Source: Pyxidicoccus sp. MSG2 (GTDB lineage Bacteria; Myxococcota; Myxococcia; Myxococcales; Myxococcaceae). From it: a stretch of DNA of 64,000 nt. Location of the stretch: contig NZ_JAPNKC010000001.1 in NCBI RefSeq assembly GCF_026626705.1, forward strand, positions 1,364,001 through 1,428,000, read 5' to 3'. This document shows positions 10,501 through 18,406 of this stretch, piece by piece. The notes under the pieces were generated by a model. That model had not been told where the DNA came from. It was given only the letters and a program-made list of their open reading frames with translations, and did no database searches. Position 1 is the first letter of the stretch; every line of letters begins with the position of its first letter. The position numbers were made by a program, and so were the translations under genes.

Positions 10501-11177
10501 GACTCCTCCAGCTCTACGCGGGCCGCGGCCGCGTCACCCACGGCGGCGGTGGCGGCGCGCAGTCCCTCCTCGCGCAGCTTGCGGTAGACGGACACCAGCG
10601 CATCCACCAGCCCGTCGGAGAAGCCCGAGCCGGAGAAGCCCAGCTCCTGGCACAGCTCGCGCACCTGCGCGTCACCCTCCTCCAACGCGTCCAGCACCAC
10701 GCGCTCGCACACGTCCCGCACCAGGCCCGTGGCTTCAAGCTCGTCCAGCACCTCGAAGTTCGGGTCGATGCCCACCGCCGGAGGCGCGCGGCGCAGCAAC
10801 TGACCGCAGAGCGAGTGGAAGGTGCCCACCGTGGCCCCGCCCAGCTCCTCGCGCACCTGCCGCCACACGTCCGGCAGCGGGAAGGGCTTGTCCACCCGCG
10901 CCAGCGACGCGCGCAGCTCCGTCTCCTGGTCCTGCCGCGTGTCCCCCTGCGCCAGCCCGTCCAGGCGCTGCCGCACGCGCGAGCGCATCTCCGCCGCGGC
11001 CTTGTCCGTGAAGGTGAGCATGCACAGCCGCGACGGACGCAGCGCCGCGCCGACCTCGCGCGCGCCCGCCAGCAGGTGCAGCGTCATCGTCACCAGGCTG
11101 TATGTCTTGCCCGCGCCCGCGCCGGCCATCAGGGCCAGGTTGCGCTCCAGCGCGAGGAGGTGCGGCGTGTCGCTCAT
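7512..11177 (-). CDS. addA: AddA/UvrD-type DNA helicase with degenerate C-terminal nuclease domain
   Basis: 1221 residues from the ATG at 11177, which overlaps the stop of the upstream addB-like gene as ATGA (translational coupling). All superfamily 1 helicase motifs are present: GAGAGKT (19-25), LTFTDKAAAEM (Ia), DEFQDT (384-389, II), GDRKQSIYEFRGAD (III), TIHRAKGLEW (785-794, V) and YVALTRARD (about 856, VI). The C terminus has a RecB-like nuclease fold, GELDILWESPEGEAVVLSLK. The metal-binding Asp1100 is present, but the D/E of the D-Y-K motif is Ser1114 (S-L-K1116), so the nuclease is predicted dead. AddAB complexes process double-strand breaks for RecA. The longer frame back to 11438 lies over addB and was rejected. 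Confidence 0.9.
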   Translation of the reverse strand: MSDTPHLLALERNLALMAGAGAGKTYSLVTMTLHLLAGAREVGAALRPSRLCMLTFTDKAAAEMRSRVRQRLDGLAQGDTRQDQETELRASLARVDKPFPLPDVWRQVREELGGATVGTFHSLCGQLLRRAPPAVGIDPNFEVLDELEATGLVRDVCERVVLDALEEGDAQVRELCQELGFSGSGFSDGLVDALVSVYRKLREEGLRAATAAVGDAAAARVELEESIKKCLQLCSEARGLDTKGEWSRLLGGLERALNGMTAENFGTGERFPWMRACFKADGRNHARLSKGAAAPIREVYWRIFGKSDGSVPRIDDAWAAWRTAPFEATFRALLTQVEERHDTELSRRNVFDFTSLLVKSRDLLRDFPEFRRQVQERIGALLVDEFQDTNRLQLELVLLLAEQRDGGPRELVKDADLVTALPLEPAFLCAVGDRKQSIYEFRGADVSVFSVLAKKIEDEGGTRGFLQHNRRSVPGLLSFFNRTFAGVLVAADAQEPRPFEVVYVPGEDDLSAVRPSLTEAPVVERLQLEEADTAADLRWLDADSVARRLRCLLAPGAPATVEREDGEGLRPARGGDVAMLFRTFTHLEVYRQALIRHGVPHRVLRGRGFYGAQEVLDLASLLALLADAEDSLGFAAVLRSPLVGLSDASLFLLAGDQPLSLASTGLTDPKVLESIPERERLRLERFLGALPSLRRERDRLGVRELLLSALDVTGYREALAGSPYAEQASANVEKLLALASRRDERGTGGCVAFARELRMLAENDPTEAQADLLDAGDPRAVQLLTIHRAKGLEWPIVVVPALGGRRRTTSARAHFERSHGISLRPWVPDSLDDYTSTRFDAVRAELKAREDAEYRRLLYVALTRARDMLVLSGGAEPRGGKDSWWHLIDARLDVDAELRGLVDDLNVDSLPPPADPEPPGPEEMARAGARVEAALLRVRGGLAEDGESSSTAVASVGAVQDFLACPRRFHYLHRLGLRGATWPWEVAPRGAPPLVEPDGWLPAESPEGLTLRLLRSVDLRLAAAPDAEPAERRAHLEALLRDAGALPHDEGMEGVLGAVERFLGTDLARRMAASPAQSVHRSLPFHLALEGGAALEGELDILWESPEGEAVVLSLKSGGRHPVGAAAYTHELAALDLVARRMVREGVPVRVGVVFLGEPRPEPEWLSGAKGLEAATRRLAGAVQALARGEVRGDWPGRERAACQALHCGFSEHCHPAPGAC

Positions 11178-14100
11178 CCGCCCTCCTCCGTCATCCGTCG
11201 CTCGGTAATCCGGCACACGGCGCGGAAGCCACACGTGCCGCAGTCCTGGGGCCGCGCGGCGAAGCGTCCCTCGCGCAGCGTATTCACGAGCGACTCCACC
11301 GCGTTGGGCAGGTTGAGGCCGTTCTTCTCCGCCACCTGTGTGCGCACCTCCGGGTCCGTGGACAGCAGTTCGTCCATCTCCTGCGCGGAGACGACCTCGG
11401 AGAGGTGGATGGTGGCGCCGGTGCGCAGCGAGAACCACGCCGCCTGCTTCGCTTCCTTGTGGCCGCTCTCCCGCGCCGCGTAGAGGTAGAGCGGGAGCTG
11501 GAAGTCCGACGTGAGCAGCTTCTCCTTCAGCGCGCGCTTGTCCAGCCGGCCGGACTTGTAGTCGATGACGCCCACGTCACCGCCCGACATGTCGAGCCGG
11601 TCGATCTTCCCCTCGAACACGATGGCGTCGCCACCAATCGGGAGGATGACGTTGCGCCACTTGTCGTCCTGGGCGGCGGGGCCGAACTGGAGCTCGAAGC
11701 CCTCCGGCACCATCTTGTCGAAGGGCAGCCCGCGCCGCTCGTCCACGAGGATGCGGCGGGCCATGGCGCGGGCGCGCTCGTGCGCCAGCTTCCACAGCGC
11801 GGGGTGGCCCACGTGGTGGAACTTCTCGAAGTGCTTGATGGCGGACTTGAGCGCCGCGTCCAGCACCGCGTCCGGCACGTCCTCCGGCGCCTTGCCCAGC
11901 AGCTCGTGCTCCTTGAGGGACTTGAACACCTCCTCCACCACGCGGTGCCAGAAGGTGCCGCGGCCGCGCGCATCGAACTCCTCGCCCGGCTGGTCCGGCT
12001 CCGACACCTTCAGCCCATACGTGAGGAAGCCCTGGAAGCCGCAGTTGCCGAAGCGCGCCAGCGCGGACGCGGACAGCGGGCGCGTGAGGTCGAAGCGGAA
12101 CGTCTCGCGCAGTGACTCGCGCAGCGTGTTGGCGTCCACCGAGCCGGAGTACGGCCCCGGCTGCCGGTTCGGGTCGCCGAAGAAGAACAGGCGCTCCACC
12201 TCCACCAGCGACAGCTCGCGCGCGCCCGTGTACCAGGGCTCCTTCTCGAACTGGCGCTTGAGCAGCGGGGCCGCCGCGTCCGGCTCGGTGACGCGCAGCT
12301 TCGGCTGGGCCAGCGCCTCCAGCGCGACGCAGCGGCGCAACTCGGCCTCGGTGAGCACCTCGTCCAGCGGAGGAATGGGCGGCAGCGAGCGCGGCGTCCA
12401 CTTCAGCGCGGTGAGCCGGCGCACCTCCTCCAGGAACGCGGACGGCACCTGCTCCTGCCCGCCCGCGGCCTCCATGGCGAAGGACAGGCTCATCGTCTCC
12501 TCGGCAACGGCCAGCGCGCTGGCGAAGAGCAGCCGGTCCTCGGTGAGGCGCCATGCCGCGCGGTCCTCGAACTCGCCGCCGGTGAGGCGGAACACGTCGC
12601 GTCCCAGGTGCTGGTTGAGGGCCGAGCGCTCCGCGTCCCCCAGCAGCGGAGAAGGCGCGTCCCGTCCGGGGAAGCGGCCCTCCGTCATGCCCGCGAGGAA
12701 GAGGTGGCGGAAGGTGCGGCCTGTCAACTCGGCCACGTCGAGCACCTCCACCGCGCCACTCCGAGGCCCTCGCGGTGGCAGGTGCGCGTCCGCCATGGCG
12801 TCGCGCAGCCACCGGCCGAAGGTGCGCCGCCGCAGCTTCGGCCCGCCGCCCACGGCCTTCATCGTCCGCAACAGCCCCTGCACACGCTGACGGAGCGCCT
12901 CGCGCGCGGCCTCGTCCCGTGCGCGCGCGTCCACGGCCCGGGCGCCCAGGCCACCTTCCTCGCGCGACTCCAGCGGCCCCTCGGTATCCACCAGTCCCAG
13001 CCGCTCCACGGCGTGCCACCACGCGGTGAGCAGCTCCCCGGTGGTGCCCTCCTCGGGGATGCGGCGGCAGAAGTCCACCAGCAGCATGCAGCGCTCGCGC
13101 AGCACCTGCACGGCGTGGACGCGGTTGCCGGCCTCCTTCTTCTGCGCGCCGTAGAGCGCGAGCAGCCGTCGGGCCAGCCCATCCAGGCGCACGTCATACG
13201 CGCCGCGGTTGCGCAGCGCGCCCAGCTTGTCATCGCGCACGGCGGCGAGGGCGAAGAGGCTCGCGGGCGCGTCCGGACCTCCGCGCGACAGCGTGGGCGC
13301 GTAGCGGCTGCCCACCAACTCCGCGACGCGCTCGGCGGGGAAGCCGTCCTCCACCAGCGTCGGCAAATCCAACGCGAGCCGCACCGGGCCGGCCAGGGCC
13401 AGCGGCTCGCCCCAGGGCAGGCGCACCGGCACGCCCAGCTCGCCCAGCGACTCCGCGAGCCACCCGGCCTCCGGCCCCGGCTCGCGCCACGCAATCGCGA
13501 TGTCCCCGGGCGAGGCCCCTTCCGCGATGAGCCGCCGCACGTCGCGGGCGACGAGGCGCGCCTCCTCGCGAGCCGTGGCCGCGCTCCACACGCGCAGGGC
13601 AGGCACGGCGTCCTTCAGCACGTCGCGCGGGGCGCGCGGCGAGAAGAGGTGGCGCCCCAGGTCGATGAAGGGCCGGCCCTCGAAGGTGACGTCCGCCTTG
13701 AAGAGGTCCACGTGCGGCAGCGTCTCGCCGCGGTTCTCGAAGGCGCGGAAGAGGGCCGCCAGCGCCGCGTCCGCCGCGGGCGAGCCTCCCACCGGCGTCT
13801 CCACCCGCAGCGTCACCCGCCGCGACTCGCACGCCGCCACCAGCGACAGCAGCAGCTCCAGCCCGGACGGACGCACGTCGTAGATGCCGTGCAGCACGAG
13901 CGCGCCCACGCCCTCCCAGCCCACCGGCCAGGCTCCGCTGGCCAGGGCCTCGCGAGCACCGCGCATCACGTCCTCGCGGTCCGCCAGCCCCAGCTCCGCC
14001 ATCTTCTGCTCGTACAGGTGATACAGGCGGGCGAGCACCCGGCCCCTCTTCTGCCGGTCCGGCGGCAGCACCTCCACCGCGTCCTGCAGCTCGCGCGCGG

Positions 14101-14413
14101 TGAGGCGGCCGGCCTTCAGGTCCAACACCACGTCCAGCGCGGCGCGGGCAAAGGCGGGCTCGCGCACGTACTCGCCGAACGGTGTGGGCCCCAGGGCGGG
14201 CCCCAGCGAGGCCACCACCGTGCGAGCGGCCATCGCCGGGCACGGCCGCCGGTTCAGCTCACGCGCGCCGCCCAGCGCATTCAGCAGCTCGTCCCAGGTG
14301 AGCAGGTTGGCGCCCACCGACAGCCCGCTCGCATCCCCTCCGGCACGCAGCGCTGCCTGGCGCCGGCCGGCATCGGGGTACACGTGGAGGGTGCGGCCGG
14401 GACGGGGGGGCAT
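11174..14413 (-). CDS. addB: AddB-like PD-(D/E)XK exonuclease subunit with Fe-S cluster motif
   Basis: 1079 residues, ATG at 14413. The N-terminal part resembles an inactivated helicase without a Walker A motif, as in AddB. The C terminus is an intact RecB-family nuclease: KIDRLD (Asp938), then VIDYKSG (Asp951, Lys953), with QLPLYLYA downstream. Four cysteines at 791, 1058, 1061 and 1067 follow the AddB Fe-S arrangement (one Cys before the nuclease core, then C-x2-C-x5-C after it), which staples the nuclease domain in AddB. Its stop overlaps the addA start. Together the two would form a double-strand end-processing helicase-nuclease in which only this subunit cuts. The split from AdnAB or RecBCD rests on length and domain order. 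Confidence 0.88.
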   Translation of the reverse strand: MPPRPGRTLHVYPDAGRRQAALRAGGDASGLSVGANLLTWDELLNALGGARELNRRPCPAMAARTVVASLGPALGPTPFGEYVREPAFARAALDVVLDLKAGRLTARELQDAVEVLPPDRQKRGRVLARLYHLYEQKMAELGLADREDVMRGAREALASGAWPVGWEGVGALVLHGIYDVRPSGLELLLSLVAACESRRVTLRVETPVGGSPAADAALAALFRAFENRGETLPHVDLFKADVTFEGRPFIDLGRHLFSPRAPRDVLKDAVPALRVWSAATAREEARLVARDVRRLIAEGASPGDIAIAWREPGPEAGWLAESLGELGVPVRLPWGEPLALAGPVRLALDLPTLVEDGFPAERVAELVGSRYAPTLSRGGPDAPASLFALAAVRDDKLGALRNRGAYDVRLDGLARRLLALYGAQKKEAGNRVHAVQVLRERCMLLVDFCRRIPEEGTTGELLTAWWHAVERLGLVDTEGPLESREEGGLGARAVDARARDEAAREALRQRVQGLLRTMKAVGGGPKLRRRTFGRWLRDAMADAHLPPRGPRSGAVEVLDVAELTGRTFRHLFLAGMTEGRFPGRDAPSPLLGDAERSALNQHLGRDVFRLTGGEFEDRAAWRLTEDRLLFASALAVAEETMSLSFAMEAAGGQEQVPSAFLEEVRRLTALKWTPRSLPPIPPLDEVLTEAELRRCVALEALAQPKLRVTEPDAAAPLLKRQFEKEPWYTGARELSLVEVERLFFFGDPNRQPGPYSGSVDANTLRESLRETFRFDLTRPLSASALARFGNCGFQGFLTYGLKVSEPDQPGEEFDARGRGTFWHRVVEEVFKSLKEHELLGKAPEDVPDAVLDAALKSAIKHFEKFHHVGHPALWKLAHERARAMARRILVDERRGLPFDKMVPEGFELQFGPAAQDDKWRNVILPIGGDAIVFEGKIDRLDMSGGDVGVIDYKSGRLDKRALKEKLLTSDFQLPLYLYAARESGHKEAKQAAWFSLRTGATIHLSEVVSAQEMDELLSTDPEVRTQVAEKNGLNLPNAVESLVNTLREGRFAARPQDCGTCGFRAVCRITERRMTEEGG

Positions 14414-14566
14414 TCGGGAGCGGATTGTAGAACGACCGGGCGGGTGGCTTTCATGCTCCTTTACGAGCCCGCCGCCCAGGTCCTTTCAACGCTCGCCTGT
14501 CTGCCCTGCTCGGGAAGAGTGACTTCCCGGACTTCTCAAATGAGCGCGGCGGCATTCGGACGGGAC

Positions 14567-15355
14567 TCAGCCGTGGGCAGGTGCCGCGGCGTCGACGTAG
14601 AACAGCATCCGCGTGACGAACCGGAAGCCGACGCGCTCGTAGAGGCGGCCGGCTTCCTCGGTGATGGTGCTCAGGAACAGCACCTCCACGCCCCGCGAGA
14701 AGGCCTCCTCCGCCGCGCGCGAGACGAGCGCCGCGCCGATGCCACGCCCCCGCCACTCCTGGAGCGTCGCCACGCCCGCGAGCTCGGTGGTGCCCTGATG
14801 GGGTGAGGAGAACTGCCCGCCCGACACCGGACGCCCGTCCATCCTCGCGAGGAATGCGCGGCCGTCCTTCAGGTCCTCGAGCGTCTTCGAGACCTCCTCG
14901 TCGCCCACCGTCACCGTCTCCCCCGGGCTGAAGCCCTGGCGTGTGGTGACGCAGAAGTCGCGGACCTCCTCGCGAGGCGAATCCGGCGAGAGCACCGTGA
15001 GCGTGAGCCTCTCCGGCCCCTTGAAGGGGACGTAGGTGTCGCGCGTGCAGGCCATGAGCCGGGCCTCGGCCTCCTGGCGGTAGCCAGCGGCGCTCAGCAT
15101 GCCGGCCAGCTCGGGGGCGAGTGCGTCGACGTACTCGAAGCGGGGCACGCGCTGGCGTGCCTCGAACTCGGTGCGGAGCTTCCGCAGCGCCTCGCGCGTG
15201 TCACCCGTCACCGGCCCGTCGGGGATGACGTAGTTCAGATAGACCATCGCGTCGAACGGATGGAAGTAGGCGGTGAAGGGCGGGACGGGAACGGAGGTGT
15301 ATCGCTCCCTCGCGGCGTGGCGCATCGACTCCTGCAGGCGTTCGATGAGGTTCAT
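14567..15355 (-). CDS. GNAT family N-acetyltransferase
   Basis: 262 residues. The C-terminal half (about 120-262) is a GNAT acetyl-CoA-dependent acyltransferase: AGVATLQEWRGRGIGAALVS contains the pyrophosphate-binding RGRGIG loop (motif A), and AGRLYERVGFRFVTRML is motif B. The N-terminal 120 residues have a weaker GNAT-like pattern, as in twin-domain GNATs. The acceptor substrate is not predictable. The ATG at 15355 has no clear ribosome-binding site. It is followed 5' by another two-domain GNAT on the same strand, 36 bases away, so the pair may be an operon or an old duplication. Confidence 0.85.
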   Translation of the reverse strand: MNLIERLQESMRHAARERYTSVPVPPFTAYFHPFDAMVYLNYVIPDGPVTGDTREALRKLRTEFEARQRVPRFEYVDALAPELAGMLSAAGYRQEAEARLMACTRDTYVPFKGPERLTLTVLSPDSPREEVRDFCVTTRQGFSPGETVTVGDEEVSKTLEDLKDGRAFLARMDGRPVSGGQFSSPHQGTTELAGVATLQEWRGRGIGAALVSRAAEEAFSRGVEVLFLSTITEEAGRLYERVGFRFVTRMLFYVDAAAPAHG

Positions 15356-15391
15356 GGCCGCGCACCGTAACAGGGCGGTGCCGCGCCCGCG

Positions 15392-16201
15392 CTACGGCGT
15401 GAAGCGATGGACGAGCTCCAATTGCGAGAGCGTCGGATGCGAGAATCCCGCTCCGAGGAAGAAGCGGTCGCACAGTCCCTCCGGGACGATGGCGCCCGCC
15501 GCGATGGGCTTGCCCGGCCACGCCGCCGCCAGCGCGCGGAGCAGCCTGCGTCCGAACCCCTTCCCTCGCGCCTCCGGCTCCACGGCGATGGCGCGCAGCG
15601 CGAGCGTAGGCGCGGAGACATCCCCGAGCACCGCCACCGCGGGCCCGAGCCGGAACGCCCGCGCGGGAAGTGCGAGCCCCGCCACCGTGGAAGGAGCCAT
15701 CTGCCAGGGCAGGTTGTCGGGAAGCAACCGCGCGCAGGCCAGGGGCTCCACCTCCTCCAGGGCAGCAGGCTCCGGTGATGGCGTCCCCACGAAGCCCACC
15801 AGGCGACGCTCGCGCTGGAAGCCCAGACGCACATAGAGCTTCACCGCGGGCGCATTCTGCTCGATGACCTCCAGCACCATGCGCGTGTCCCCGCGGGCAC
15901 GCGCCTCCTCCAGCAGCGGCAACAGCATGGACGCACCCAGCTTGCGATTCCGATGCGAGGGCACGATGCCCATGCCAGCGACGCGGCTCACCCTTCCCCG
16001 CCGCGCCATCAACACCAGGCCCACCGGCTCACCGTCCACCCGCGCGATGCGGCTGTCCGCCAGGGAGATGTGCTCCGTCCTCACGCGCGCGTCGAACAGC
16101 ACTGGCGCGTCGGGAATGGTGACGAAGTAGCCCTCGAACGAGCGGGCGAAGAGCGTGGAGAGGGCGCGCGGCGAGAAGTCCGAAGCGGGCGTGAGTTCCA
16201 T
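15392..16201 (-). CDS. Two-domain GNAT family N-acetyltransferase
   Basis: 269 residues from the ATG at 16201 (an in-frame TTG at 16240 would add 13). Two GNAT units are visible. In the first, VAGMGIVPSHRNRKLGASML carries the acetyl-CoA loop and AVKLYVRLGFQRERR follows. In the second, LALRAIAVEPEARGKGFGRR has the RGKGFG loop and ends near LGAGFSHPTLSQ. The second unit has the more canonical loop and is probably the active one. Substrate unknown. Lies between the LysR gene and the first GNAT, all on the minus strand, so co-transcription is plausible. Confidence 0.83.
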   Translation of the reverse strand: MELTPASDFSPRALSTLFARSFEGYFVTIPDAPVLFDARVRTEHISLADSRIARVDGEPVGLVLMARRGRVSRVAGMGIVPSHRNRKLGASMLLPLLEEARARGDTRMVLEVIEQNAPAVKLYVRLGFQRERRLVGFVGTPSPEPAALEEVEPLACARLLPDNLPWQMAPSTVAGLALPARAFRLGPAVAVLGDVSAPTLALRAIAVEPEARGKGFGRRLLRALAAAWPGKPIAAGAIVPEGLCDRFFLGAGFSHPTLSQLELVHRFTP

Positions 16202-16244
16202 GAAGTCTTTCCAGGCGTGAGACAGCGGCGGGTCTATCAAATCC

Positions 16245-17189
16245 TCACGTCCCCGAGCGACGCTTCCCCACCCGCTCCCACGGAGGTGTGCCCGCGTACC
16301 GCTCCGCGAGGAAGGAGACGAAGGCCTTCACCTTCGACGGCACCAGCCGGCCCGGCGGGTGCACCGCGAAGATGCCGGTGTCTGGCACCGACCAGCCCTC
16401 CAGCACCCGCACGAGCCTCCCGGCGCGCAGGTCCTCCGCGATGAGGAACGTGGCGAGCATGGTGACCCCACAGCCCGCCACCGCCGCCAGTCGCAGTGCC
16501 TCGGCGTTGTCCGCGACGAGCACCGGACGGCCTTTCGCCGCCACCTGCTCGTCCCCCCGGTGGAGGTTCCACACCTGCCCGTCCGAGAGCGGGCTGAAGT
16601 AGAGGCAGGGCTGGTGGGCGAGGTCCTCGGGCTTCGCCAGCGGCCGGCGGCCCCGGAGGTAGGAAGGGGCCGCGCAGAGGATGCGGTGGTTCGTCGCGAG
16701 CCGGCGCACGACGAGGCTCGAATCCGTGAGCGTGCCGATGCGGATGGCCACGTCGAAGCCCTCCTGCACGAGGTCCACGTAGTGGTCCATGAACGAGAAC
16801 TCCAGCCCGATGCGCGGGTAGCGACGCAGGAAGTCCGGCAGCAATGGGGCCACCTGGAGCTGGCCGAACAGGTTGGGCACGGCCACCCGCAGCCGGCCCC
16901 GAGGCTCACCCGCCAGACCCGAGACGAGCGCCTCCGCGTCCTCCACGCGGGTGAGCACGTCGCCGCACCGCTCCAGGTACAGCGTCCCGGCCTCCGTCAG
17001 CGACACGTGGCGCGTGGTGCGCCGCAGGAGCGCGGTGCCCAGCGCGTCCTCCAGTCTCGCGATGCGCCGGCTCAAGGCGGAGGCGCTGATGCCAAGCTCC
17101 CGGGCCGCGTCCGCGAAGCTCAAGGCCCGCGCCACCGCCGTGAAGCTGAGCATGTCCTCCAGCCGGTCCCTCAGTGCCGCGCGCTCCAT
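16245..17189 (-). CDS. LysR-family transcriptional regulator
   Basis: 314 residues from the ATG at 17189. The N-terminal winged helix-turn-helix is standard: LSFTAVARALSFADAARELG, ISASALSRRIARLEDALG, and LLRRTTRHVSLTEAG (about 12-68). The effector domain starts RLRVAVPNLFGQLQVAPLLP (periplasmic-binding-protein fold, about 95-300) and includes VDLVQEGFDVAIRIGTL, typical of the DsdA/AaeR-like subgroup. It is divergent from the SMP-30-like secreted gene at 17350, the usual LysR target position, and a 9-bp dyad lies in the shared 160-bp intergenic region. The ORF extension to 17861 overlaps that neighbour and was rejected. Confidence 0.93.
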   Translation of the reverse strand: MERAALRDRLEDMLSFTAVARALSFADAARELGISASALSRRIARLEDALGTALLRRTTRHVSLTEAGTLYLERCGDVLTRVEDAEALVSGLAGEPRGRLRVAVPNLFGQLQVAPLLPDFLRRYPRIGLEFSFMDHYVDLVQEGFDVAIRIGTLTDSSLVVRRLATNHRILCAAPSYLRGRRPLAKPEDLAHQPCLYFSPLSDGQVWNLHRGDEQVAAKGRPVLVADNAEALRLAAVAGCGVTMLATFLIAEDLRAGRLVRVLEGWSVPDTGIFAVHPPGRLVPSKVKAFVSFLAERYAGTPPWERVGKRRSGT

Positions 17190-17208
17190 CCCAGGCCCTC
17201 CGCATTGT

Positions 17209-17286
17209 TGCGTGCCGTGCACGAGTGTAGTGCGCCGTCCCCCGATGATGGGACAAGAGCCGTGGGCTACTGATGCGCGGCACGCA
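17209..17286. promoter_or_regulatory. Candidate LysR operator region (9-bp dyad)
   Basis: In the divergent intergenic region TGCGTGCCG at 17209-17217 is perfectly repeated in inverse as CGGCACGCA at 17278-17286. The left copy is followed by GTGC-CGT-GCAC (17213-17223), itself a short palindrome. LysR regulators commonly bind such dyads between divergent promoters. No -10/-35 could be assigned. Confidence 0.4.
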
Positions 17287-17349
17287 CTGGAAGCACGAGG
17301 GCCATTCAGGCCACACCTGCTTCCGGGCTCTTCGCCGGAGCGCACGCAG

Positions 17350-18393
17350 ATGACGGACACGCGGCATTCGAGGTTGTACTGCCTGCACCTGCTGGGAGCC
17401 CTCACCTCGGCGCTCCTGCTTGTCACCCCCGAGGCTCCCGGCGCCGCTCCCGAGGGCGCCACCTCGCGCCGCGAGCGGTTGTCCCTGCCCGAAGGCTTCA
17501 CGTACCCCAACGGCATCACCCACTCGGAGGACGGGACGCTCTTCGTCGGCTCGGTGTCGAGCGGGCGCATCCTGCGCCGGGCTCCCGGAGGCGGGTGGAC
17601 GGTGCTGTTCCCCGGCTCCGAGGAGGTCTTCGCCGTGACGAGCCTGCGGCTGGATGCGCCGCGCGGCCTGCTCTGGGGGACCTCTCCCGACGTCATGGGG
17701 CTGATACGCCCGGATGGCTCCCTGGGGAGGCGCGCGCACCGGCTCTTCGCGGTGGATGCACGCACCGGCGCGGTGCGACGCATCATCCCCGTACCCGAGG
17801 GTGGCCTTGGCAATGACCTCACCGTCGCACCGGATGGCGGGCTGTACGTGACGGACAGCACGCGGGCCGCCGTCCTGTACCTGCGGCCCGGGGGTGAGCG
17901 CCTGGAGACCTACGTGTCCGACGCGCGCTTCGCGTCGAAAGCCCCGGGGCTCTCCGGCATCGGGCCCGCGGGAATCGCCCTGGCGCCGGACGGGAAGACG
18001 CTCGCCATCAACACCTTTGGTCCCGGCGGGCTCTTCCTCGTGCGCCCGGGAGGGGCGAGGAAACCTCCCGCCGTGAGCGAGGTGGAGCTGCCGCGCCGCC
18101 TCGAGAACCCCGACGGGATGCGCTTCGCACCGGATGGCCGACTGCTCGTGCTGGAGGGGGCGTCCCAGAGCGGCGATGGGCGCGTGGTCCGCATCGACGT
18201 GCTCGGGAAGACCGCCGGTCCGAAGCGCATCGAGGTGCTGGCCTCCGGAATGGAGTCTCCCGTCAACCTCACGGTGGAAGCGAACGGCCGCGTCTGGGTC
18301 ACCGAGGCCCGGCTGCGCGAGCGATTGCTGAAGGGAGCGGCGGCGAAGGTGCCGGACGCGTTCTGGGTGACGGCGCTGTCACCCGAGAACTGA
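17350..18393 (+). CDS. Secreted SMP-30/gluconolactonase-like beta-propeller protein
   Basis: 347 residues from the ATG at 17350. A signal peptide (LYCLHLLGALTSALLLVTP) precedes a six-bladed-propeller type pattern: YPNGITHSEDGTLFVGSVSS, GLGNDLTVAPDGGLYVTDS, GPAGIALAPDGKTLAINTF, NPDGMRFAPDGRLLVLEG, SPVNLTVEANGRVWVTEA. Repeated NG/ND plus PDG turns are typical of SMP-30/NHL-like propellers, several of which are metal-dependent lactonases. Probably exported; substrate unknown. It is divergent from the LysR regulator and likely its target. Convergent with the cyclase gene 13 bases downstream. The frame extends upstream to 16873 over the LysR gene, which is not credible. Confidence 0.8.
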   Translation: MTDTRHSRLYCLHLLGALTSALLLVTPEAPGAAPEGATSRRERLSLPEGFTYPNGITHSEDGTLFVGSVSSGRILRRAPGGGWTVLFPGSEEVFAVTSLRLDAPRGLLWGTSPDVMGLIRPDGSLGRRAHRLFAVDARTGAVRRIIPVPEGGLGNDLTVAPDGGLYVTDSTRAAVLYLRPGGERLETYVSDARFASKAPGLSGIGPAGIALAPDGKTLAINTFGPGGLFLVRPGGARKPPAVSEVELPRRLENPDGMRFAPDGRLLVLEGASQSGDGRVVRIDVLGKTAGPKRIEVLASGMESPVNLTVEANGRVWVTEARLRERLLKGAAAKVPDAFWVTALSPEN

Positions 18394-18406
18394 GCGGCGT
18401 CCGTGC

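Noticed and set aside
8034-11483. 1149-residue plus-strand frame antisense to addA
   Set aside because: Histidine/glutamine/arginine-rich composition typical of antisense translation of GC-rich genes; no domain recognisable.
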